A stretch of 39,214 bases of DNA. It comes from Marine Group I thaumarchaeote (lineage in GTDB: Archaea; Thermoproteota; Nitrososphaeria; Nitrososphaerales; Nitrosopumilaceae). The position numbers and the translations under genes were made by a program. The stretch's first letter is position 1, and the number at the start of each line of letters is the position of its first letter. The stretch is from positions 1 to 39,214 of the forward strand of contig JACATA010000011.1 of NCBI GenBank assembly GCA_013390375.1, in the 5' to 3' direction. Under the pieces are notes generated by a model. That model was not told the DNA's origin and made no database searches. It was given only the letters and a program-made list of their open reading frames with translations. Below, piece by piece: positions 33,664 to 39,214 of this stretch.

Positions 33664-35190
33664 TTAGCTAAACAAACAATATGCATAGCCTGCATACGGA
33701 ACTACATTATACATTATATTGTCAGGGTTAGTAGCGTGGTTTAATCCAATTGAATGGCCTAATTCATGTGTCATAACATATTCAACTGTGTCTACATCAA
33801 GTAATTGAAAGCTGCCATCACAACCATAACCACCAATCGCTACTTCTATTACACCTTTGCCTAAAGTAGCGTGACCTAGAACACCCTCTCCCATATTTCT
33901 TACAACCCATGTAATCCAAATGCTTGCCTCACCTTGTATGCCAGTTGTGTTAAATCTTATATCCACTTTTTTACCGTCATTGGCGATTAAATTTGTATAC
34001 TTCTCCCAAAAGCTAAATGAATTTTCTAATGTACTAACATGATCAATTGGAAGACCATCTGGTTGATCATTAATGTAAACCTTGTATTCAATTACATATC
34101 TATCCGTTTCTGGGTCAAGCCATACATTTCTGTCCGGGAAAATATTTGGTCTGTTAATAAATTGTTCAAGATTCCACTTGTGATAATCTTTCCAATATTT
34201 TATAATTACATACTCACTCGGATTGATATTTTCAACATATCTATTTTGATTTTTTATATCATTTTGAATGTTTTTTAGGTATTGTTCAAAATTCCAAGCT
34301 TTTCTTTCCAACTCTTTTTGTACAAGTTCAGAATCTGTTTGAGCGTTAACTTTGATTATACTATTTTCAATAAGATATTTTATGCCTGATAGAAAGTCTC
34401 CATCAGATATTTTTCCAGCAGACCACCATCCCGCGTTATTTTTAATCCAGGCTGGTATAACATCCGAGGAATTTTCGTTAATATTCTGCGAACTTAGATT
34501 GATAATTTTATTTTTTATAAGATATTCAATACCAGCGATAAAGTCATTATCGCTTATCTTATCGTCAGACCACCATCCTGCATTATTTTTGATCCAGTAT
34601 GGGATTGTTCTTTCTTCAAGAGCTTGAAGAAAAGCAGGCTTCTTTGTTGGATTCTCAAATATATCTAATGAGTATTTTTGCACTAATTTTTCTAAGGAGA
34701 TAAGATAATTTTGGGTTACTTGGTTATCCGCATCTATTTCTAAGGATTTTTTAAAATACCGTTCTGCTTCTGAATATTCCCCAAAATTTCCAAAGCCCAA
34801 TCCCATGCCATTCAAAGCCAAAACGCTGTTTGGGTTAATTTCTAATGCTTTGTAAAATTCAATCATAGATAATTTATTCAAATGGGATGGATCGCGTGGT
34901 GATACATTCTGCTGAGGTTGCATTGCTAAGGTTGATTCCAATCTCAAATTACTTAGCGCAATACCCTTCATTTCAAAAATTTTATAATCTGTTGGATAAA
35001 TTTTCAGTATCTCATCATAGATTTTTATAGTCTTTTCGTATTCACCTTTTAAAAACGGTTGTTGTGCTTCAGCAAGCAACTTGGTGCGCTCATCCATATC
35101 TTGCGCAAATGCTGAACCTGCAAAGAGTACTGCTGTAAGTAAGAAAATCGTAAATAATTTTATAGTATTTTCAATCATGCTTTGTTCCAT
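33664..35190 (-). CDS. Secreted TPR protein with two WWS-type repeats and a matrixin-like protease domain
   Basis: An N-terminal signal peptide (IKLFTIFLLTAVLFAGSAFA) points to export. Residues about 35-175 hold TPR repeats (KTIKIYDEILKIYPTDYKIF; LALNGMGLGFGNFGEYSEAE). Two repeats follow with the pattern WIKNNAGWWSxxKISDxDF then GIxYLIxNxII, seen in many exported thaumarchaeal proteins. The C-terminal domain contains HELGHSIGLNH (His476, Glu477, His480, His486) and a Met-turn (NIMY, Met494), the metzincin zinc site of matrixin-like proteases. ATG at 35190 is used; ATG at 35178 (MIENTIKLF) would give an even more typical signal peptide. Targets are unknown. Confidence 0.87.
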   Translation of the reverse strand: MEQSMIENTIKLFTIFLLTAVLFAGSAFAQDMDERTKLLAEAQQPFLKGEYEKTIKIYDEILKIYPTDYKIFEMKGIALSNLRLESTLAMQPQQNVSPRDPSHLNKLSMIEFYKALEINPNSVLALNGMGLGFGNFGEYSEAERYFKKSLEIDADNQVTQNYLISLEKLVQKYSLDIFENPTKKPAFLQALEERTIPYWIKNNAGWWSDDKISDNDFIAGIEYLIKNKIINLSSQNINENSSDVIPAWIKNNAGWWSAGKISDGDFLSGIKYLIENSIIKVNAQTDSELVQKELERKAWNFEQYLKNIQNDIKNQNRYVENINPSEYVIIKYWKDYHKWNLEQFINRPNIFPDRNVWLDPETDRYVIEYKVYINDQPDGLPIDHVSTLENSFSFWEKYTNLIANDGKKVDIRFNTTGIQGEASIWITWVVRNMGEGVLGHATLGKGVIEVAIGGYGCDGSFQLLDVDTVEYVMTHELGHSIGLNHATNPDNIMYNVVPYAGYAYCLFS

Positions 35191-35232
35191 CACTAACGTT
35201 GATTTTTTTCAAAAAATGTAATTAAAATATAT

Positions 35233-36228
35233 CTATTGATCATACGTTATATCACCTACAAGTATTTTTTCAGCCTTTTTACCCTTAGAAATTATCAATG
35301 CGCCGTCACTATCTATTTTTACCGCCTTTCCATTAACATTGCCTTCACCAGTTATAATGGAAACATTTCTGCCTATCGTCGATGACCTTTTAGTCCATTC
35401 ACTTTTGATTTTTTTTATACGCCTGGAATTAATTAATTGAAAAACATTTTCTAACTCATATAAGAATTGCTGAACCAATGGTAATGCCTTCTCATTTTTT
35501 TTAACAAGTGTTGCAACACCATAAAAATTTGGAGTTTTTTTTATCGTACTTGCCAATTCATGTGGTTTAATTTTAAAATTAATTCCTATACCTAAAACCA
35601 CGTTTTCAATTTCATTTGATATGATTGATGTATCAACTAATACACCCGCAACTTTTTTTCCTTTTAGCGTAACATCATTTGGCCATTTTAATTCTGGTTT
35701 AATTTTTAATATTTTTTCTATTGCCATACATAACGCAAGTGAAGTGGCAATAGGTACAAGTGTTGTATATGAGACATCAAACTTTGGATGAATTATAATT
35801 GACATCCAAATTCCACCAGTGGGCGATTTCCATTTTCGTTTCATTCTACCCCTTCCCCCAGTTTGTTTTTTTGATATGACAACTGTACCATTTTCTTTAT
35901 CATTAGACGCAATTTCCATTGCAAAATTTTGCGTTGAATCTGTTGAATCAAAATAATAAACTCTTTTTCCTAAAAATTTAGTATTCAAATTTTGAGTGAT
36001 TTCCCATGGTAAGAGAAGTTCTGATGAATCTACCAATCTATATCCTAGATTTTGTTTCGATTCTATTTTATAGCCCAGCGAACGAATTTTTTTAATATCC
36101 TTCCATACAGCAACTCTGCTTATTTTTAGAATATCACTCATGTCCTGTCCAGATAAAAACTCTGATTCATGTGCCTTCAAAAAAGAAAGAATTTTTAGGA
36201 AGCTAAAGTCGTCAAACGAAGTAAACAT
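35233..36228 (-). CDS. birA: Biotin-protein ligase BirA with N-terminal helix-turn-helix
   Basis: BirA attaches biotin to the carrier domain of carboxylases and, with its DNA-binding domain, can repress genes. Residues about 5-60 form the HTH (LSGQDMSDILKISRVAVWKD, then GYKIESKQNLGYRL). The ligase core has STDSTQNFA, the biotinyl-AMP loop GRGRMKRKW, KLKWPNDV-like ELKWPNDVTLKGKKVAGVLV, and GIGINF. The C-terminal domain (GRNVSIITGEGNVNGKAV) is SH3-like. A likely substrate is the acetyl/propionyl-CoA carboxylase of carbon fixation. The frame opens at 36237, but a TATA-like box at 36249-36261 fits an RNA start at the ATG at 36228 (or 36231). Confidence 0.94.
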   Translation of the reverse strand: MFTSFDDFSFLKILSFLKAHESEFLSGQDMSDILKISRVAVWKDIKKIRSLGYKIESKQNLGYRLVDSSELLLPWEITQNLNTKFLGKRVYYFDSTDSTQNFAMEIASNDKENGTVVISKKQTGGRGRMKRKWKSPTGGIWMSIIIHPKFDVSYTTLVPIATSLALCMAIEKILKIKPELKWPNDVTLKGKKVAGVLVDTSIISNEIENVVLGIGINFKIKPHELASTIKKTPNFYGVATLVKKNEKALPLVQQFLYELENVFQLINSRRIKKIKSEWTKRSSTIGRNVSIITGEGNVNGKAVKIDSDGALIISKGKKAEKILVGDITYDQ

Positions 36229-36248
36229 CATGTACAATCTAAACTAAA

Positions 36249-36261
36249 AATTATAAAAACT
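36249..36261. promoter_or_regulatory. Possible shared TATA element for divergent birA and CoA-binding gene
   Basis: AATTATAAAAACT reads as TTATAAAA on plus and TTTTATAA on minus. Its centre is about 27 bases from the ATG at 36281 and about 27 bases from the birA ATG at 36228, so one box could place leaderless transcripts on both sides. No second convincing box fits in this 52-base gap. Confidence 0.45.
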
Positions 36262-36280
36262 AATTTATCTCATAGAATTC

Positions 36281-36694
36281 ATGGAGAGAGACTCTCATAC
36301 TGATGAAGAAATCAAACAAATATTTGCATTAAAAAAAATTGCTGTTGTTGGAATGTCAAAGCACTTTATCAAAGCGGCTCATTTTGTTCCCAAATATCTT
36401 TCTGATAATGGATATGATATAACTTCTGTAAATCCAACTTCTGAAGAGATTTTGGGTAAAAAATGCTATAATTCTATTTTAGAAATTAATGAAGAAATTG
36501 AAATTGTGGATATATTCAGACCTTCAGACCAAGTTTTACCCTTTATCCAAGAAGCAATAAAGAAAAAACCAAAAGTAATTTGGATGCAAGAAGGAATCCA
36601 TAATTCTGAAGCCGAAGAATTAGCAAGAAAGGAAGGAATCACAGTTATTTTTAACAGATGTATGTTGGCGGAACATCGGAGACTGTTGAGATGA
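36281..36694 (+). CDS. CoA-binding (YccU-like) Rossmann-fold protein
   Basis: The 137-residue protein is a stand-alone CoA_binding_2 domain: IKQIFALKKIAVVGMSKHFI, YLSDNGYDITSVNPTSEEIL, GKKCYNSILEI and PKVIWMQEGIHNSEAEELAR match the YccU group. The end (GITVIFNRCMLAEHRRLL) carries the NRCMLxEH element typical of the group. The biochemical role of such proteins is poorly defined; CoA or nucleotide binding is inferred from the fold. The next gene starts within its last 4 bases (ATGA). Confidence 0.92.
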   Translation: MERDSHTDEEIKQIFALKKIAVVGMSKHFIKAAHFVPKYLSDNGYDITSVNPTSEEILGKKCYNSILEINEEIEIVDIFRPSDQVLPFIQEAIKKKPKVIWMQEGIHNSEAEELARKEGITVIFNRCMLAEHRRLLR

Positions 36695-37056
36695 CAAACT
36701 TTGAAAATTTTTATCGTGATCTACTTGATTTAGCAAAAAAATATGAACTGCAAAACACTCCTCTAAAAATTGAGCAAGATCTTGAAAATGATATTATCAA
36801 AATTTTTGGTGAAAAAATTACATCTTTGGCAAGGGCAAGAAATGGCCTTAATGATGTAGCAGAACTTGCATATGCAACAGCTGAACATCATCCATACTGG
36901 AGTTTGTTGTACAATTGTTCAGAAATCGCAAGCAGTGTTTTAGAAAAATGGAAAGAGTCTCTATCTGTGGACGATTTTTCTGACATTGATTGGGCCATCA
37001 AAGAACTAAACCATTCACTTGAACAAATCAAAAACAAAAACTCTCCCAATTCCTAG
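36691..37056 (+). CDS. Helical protein of unknown function (about 121 aa)
   Basis: The frame is open from 36658, but ATG at 36691 overlaps the upstream stop as ATGA, the usual coupling signal, and gives MTNFENFYRDLLDLAKKYEL. The protein is all-helical by composition, with YATAEHHPYWSLLYNCSEIA in the middle and an amphipathic end (DIDWAIKELNHSLEQIKNK). It has no signal peptide. I recognise no family. Translational coupling suggests a functional link with the CoA-binding protein. Confidence 0.75.
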   Translation: MTNFENFYRDLLDLAKKYELQNTPLKIEQDLENDIIKIFGEKITSLARARNGLNDVAELAYATAEHHPYWSLLYNCSEIASSVLEKWKESLSVDDFSDIDWAIKELNHSLEQIKNKNSPNS

Positions 37057-37061
37057 GCAGA

Positions 37062-37070
37062 GATAAATAT
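37062..37070 (+). promoter_or_regulatory. TATA-like promoter element of the YchF/Obg-type GTPase gene
   Basis: GATAAATAT centred about 25 bases before the ATG at 37091, just after the previous stop codon. Confidence 0.45.
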
Positions 37071-37090
37071 TCTAAGATGGGAATTATTGT

Positions 37091-38302
37091 ATGCCCATTA
37101 AGATTGGCTTAATTGGTAAAACCAACACTGGAAAGACAACCTTCTTTAATTCTGCTACATTGTCTTCTGAAGAAATTTCATCTTATCCATTTACTACCAA
37201 AAAACCAGTAATAGGAATAGCACATGCAGTTACACTTTGTGTTCATCCAGAATTTAAAATTCAAGATAACCCAAACAACTCAAAATGTGTTGAAGGGTGG
37301 AGATACATTCCAATTGAATTGATAGATCTACCTGGGCTCATTAAGGATGCATGGAAGGGCAAAGGACTTGGAAATCAATTTCTGTCCATAGCTGCACAAT
37401 CTGATGCATTGCTTCATGTTGTTGATGCTTCTGGTGGAATTGATTCAACTGGGAAAATTACTGAAGTTGGAACTGGTGATCCTATTTCTGATTTTGCAGA
37501 TATAGAAGAAGAATTAATCATGTGGTATCTTAAAATTTTAGAAGGAAATAGAGACAAAGTATCAAAATTAATTAGAATCGGTACTGATATTTCAGACGCA
37601 ATCACTGATCTTTATCGCGGTATCGGTGTAACCAAAACTCATGTTAAAGAAACTCTTCGAGCTACTGGACTTGAAGAAAAAGATTTTGATGATTTTGATA
37701 ATGCGGATAGCAAAAAATTTGCATCATATCTAAGAAAAAGTTCAAAACCTACTCTAATTGTAGCAAACAAAATTGACGTTGAAGGAGCAGACAAAAATTT
37801 TTCTCGACTGAGAGAACGCTACAATGACTCAATAGTAATTCCTGTTAGTGGCGATAGTGAATTTAGCCTCAGACGTGCAGAACAAAAAGGGCTGATAAAA
37901 TATTCTCCTGGTTCTGAACAATTTGAAATAATCAAATCAGATGAACTAAATGAAAAGCAAACTAATGCGCTTAACTTTATCCAAAGAGGAATTATGGGCG
38001 AATATATGAGAACTGGAGTTCAATTTGCAATTAACGTTGCAGTTTTCAAACTGCTTAAGATGAATTCAATTTATCCTGTTGCAAATGAAAAAAACCTGTC
38101 CGATAAAAAGGGAAGAGTACTTCCTGATTTGCTTTTGCTAAAAAATGGAGCTACAATAAAAGATCTTGCAAAGGAGATCCATTCTGATTTGACTAAAGGG
38201 CTTCTTTACGGAAAAGATTTAAGATATAATTTGAGACTACCAATTGATTATCAACTAAGAGATAGAGATGTTGTGTCTATCATTACTGCTGCAAAAAAAT
38301 AG
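37091..38302 (+). CDS. Obg/YchF-type GTPase with TGS domain
   Basis: A second Obg-related P-loop protein in this window, of the archaeal YchF-like branch (403 residues). G1 is GLIGKTNTGKTTFFNSAT, switch region SSYPFTTKKPVIG, G3 LIDLPGLIKDAWKGKGLGNQ, and G4 reads VANKID, a normal guanine-specificity motif (unlike bacterial YchF, which prefers ATP and has a changed G4). A long helical insert (about residues 140-220) and a C-terminal TGS domain (DLLLLKNGATIKDLAKEIHS, ending RDRDVVSIITA) are present. A ribosome- or translation-linked role is expected from the family. Confidence 0.92.
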   Translation: MPIKIGLIGKTNTGKTTFFNSATLSSEEISSYPFTTKKPVIGIAHAVTLCVHPEFKIQDNPNNSKCVEGWRYIPIELIDLPGLIKDAWKGKGLGNQFLSIAAQSDALLHVVDASGGIDSTGKITEVGTGDPISDFADIEEELIMWYLKILEGNRDKVSKLIRIGTDISDAITDLYRGIGVTKTHVKETLRATGLEEKDFDDFDNADSKKFASYLRKSSKPTLIVANKIDVEGADKNFSRLRERYNDSIVIPVSGDSEFSLRRAEQKGLIKYSPGSEQFEIIKSDELNEKQTNALNFIQRGIMGEYMRTGVQFAINVAVFKLLKMNSIYPVANEKNLSDKKGRVLPDLLLLKNGATIKDLAKEIHSDLTKGLLYGKDLRYNLRLPIDYQLRDRDVVSIITAAKK

Positions 38303-38345
38303 CTAACCTTGTTTTTAGTATTATGTGCCTAAACTTATCTCTAAT

Positions 38346-39214
38346 CTATGAAATTCGTGAAAATGATTCTTCAGGTACTTTAAGGAATTCAAAATTCTCT
38401 GGCTGGATAATTTTAGCAAGAATTTCTAATCCATCAATTGTTCTTATGCTAGGTTTACTAAAAAACGAATTTGCATCAACAGCAAAAATTCTATTATTTT
38501 TTACAGCTCTGAGAGAATTCCATTCTTGATTTTCTTTTAATATGTTGTTGTATTCTGTAATAGTTCGTTTTGTATCAAATCCACATGGCATCATAATAAT
38601 CATGTCCGGATCTGAATAAATGATTTCTTGAATATCTAAACGTCTTGAATGTTCTCCAACTTTACTAATCATGTTGTTCCCTCCTGCAATTTGTATCATT
38701 TCAGGAACCCAATGTCCTGCTGTAAAAAATGGGTCAATCCATTCAATTGCAAGAACTTTTGGTCTCTTGTTATTTTGTAATTTTTTTACATGCTGAATTC
38801 TTTTTTCCAACGAATTGATGATTTTTTTTGCTTTGATTTCTTTTCCTAAAATTTTACCTAACTCTGTAACAGAATTTATGATCTCCTGTAAGTTATGTGG
38901 ATCCATTGAATGTAGAATTGGTTTTCTTTGCAGAATTTTTACTGCTTTATTGACTTGATTAGTATATGCAGCACAAACTTCGCAAGTTTCCTGTGATATT
39001 ATAAGATCGGGATCAGCTTTTATGAGATTTTTTTCATTTAAAACAAAAATATCTTTTCCATCATTTAGCAATTGACAAGTCATTGTGTCAATTTCATTAC
39101 TTGTTATTTCATCTGAATTAATTACAGAATTTATCACCTTTGGTTTTGACTCTGCATCTGGTGGGTATTTGTATTCATTTGTTACTCCATAGAGCTTATC
39201 TTGGCCTCTAAACT
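38346..39214 (-). CDS. ABC-type cobalamin/Fe3+-siderophore binding protein, BtuF-like (5' partial)
   Basis: The frame stays open through the right edge of the window, so the N-terminus is missing; the GTG near 39137 is not the start. The edge residues (FRGQDKLYGVTNEYKYPPDA) match the early segment of BtuF-type proteins, and ADPDLIISQETCEVCA, PKVLAIEWIDPFFTAGHWVP and EIIYSDPDMIIMMPCGFD are typical of this group. It would bind vitamin B12, a related corrinoid or an iron chelate outside the membrane, or act as a soluble homologue; no signal peptide can be judged. Permease and ATPase genes are not in the window. It converges with the GTPase gene. Confidence 0.85.
   Translation of the reverse strand, partial: FRGQDKLYGVTNEYKYPPDAESKPKVINSVINSDEITSNEIDTMTCQLLNDGKDIFVLNEKNLIKADPDLIISQETCEVCAAYTNQVNKAVKILQRKPILHSMDPHNLQEIINSVTELGKILGKEIKAKKIINSLEKRIQHVKKLQNNKRPKVLAIEWIDPFFTAGHWVPEMIQIAGGNNMISKVGEHSRRLDIQEIIYSDPDMIIMMPCGFDTKRTITEYNNILKENQEWNSLRAVKNNRIFAVDANSFFSKPSIRTIDGLEILAKIIQPENFEFLKVPEESFSRIS

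Overview
The window looks like chromosomal core sequence from an ammonia-oxidising archaeon of the Nitrososphaerota (Thaumarchaeota), probably near Nitrosopumilus or Nitrosarchaeum. The archaeal markers are TFB, archaeal-type ProS with a C-terminal Cys cluster, TrmI, a Drg GTPase, a proteasome beta subunit and an MCT-1-like PUA protein. A CdvA-type PRC-barrel/coiled-coil protein, two WWS-type repeats in a secreted protease, an ergothioneine gene pair, F420 (cofE) and BirA-type biotin genes narrow it to this phylum. The DNA is AT-rich and tightly packed. Many genes have a TATA-like box about 25-30 nt before the start codon, which suggests leaderless mRNAs. I see no insertion sequence, CRISPR array, tRNA or rRNA, and no gene-free stretch above about 165 bases.

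Layout. 1-3.5 kb: the tail of an unknown gene, an oligopeptide-type ABC ATPase, then egtD and egtB facing each other (ergothioneine synthesis). 3.6-6.0 kb: a minus-strand block with a 95-aa Cys protein, an 87-aa protein with a histone-H1-like tail and a SWIB-like end, proS, and a small membrane-anchored protein. 6.1-8.5 kb: a SerB-like phosphatase, cofE and a PHP-domain protein. 8.5-14.2 kb is rich in sulfur and redox genes: a TusA-like protein, thioredoxin reductase, Thi4 with its partner protein, a siroheme sulfite/nitrite reductase and a two-domain rhodanese. 14.2-17.7 kb: a TPR/winged-helix protein, a collagen-like protein with 68 uninterrupted Gly-X-Y triplets, and a Drg GTPase. 17.8-24.1 kb is a plus-strand run of housekeeping genes: HAD phosphatase, argS with an in-frame TGA near its end, trmI, nnrD, an M20 peptidase and psmB. 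24.1-28.1 kb is a minus-strand run: hom and PUA, then a tandem ThyX-like protein and msrB, and a small unknown protein. 28.2-31.4 kb: cdvA, acs and a QueD/PTPS protein. 31.4-36.2 kb: small proteins, a membrane protein, tfb, a secreted TPR/matrixin-like protease and birA. 36.3-39.2 kb: a CoA-binding protein, a helical protein, a YchF/Obg-type GTPase, and a BtuF-like binding protein cut by the right edge.

How the genes relate. Ergothioneine, thioredoxin reductase, MsrB and a Cys-type (suicide) Thi4 all fit an oxygen-exposed lifestyle. Sulfite reductase, rhodanese, TusA and Thi4 handle reduced sulfur. BirA and Acs could serve the carboxylase and acyl-CoA steps of autotrophic carbon metabolism.

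I did not find one clearly new multi-gene system. The strongest items for a second look are the collagen-like protein, the in-frame TGA in argS, the H1-tail/SWIB mini-protein, the Thi4-linked Cys/His protein, the tandem ThyX protein lacking the canonical serine, and the proteasome beta subunit with Ala at the Thr1 position.
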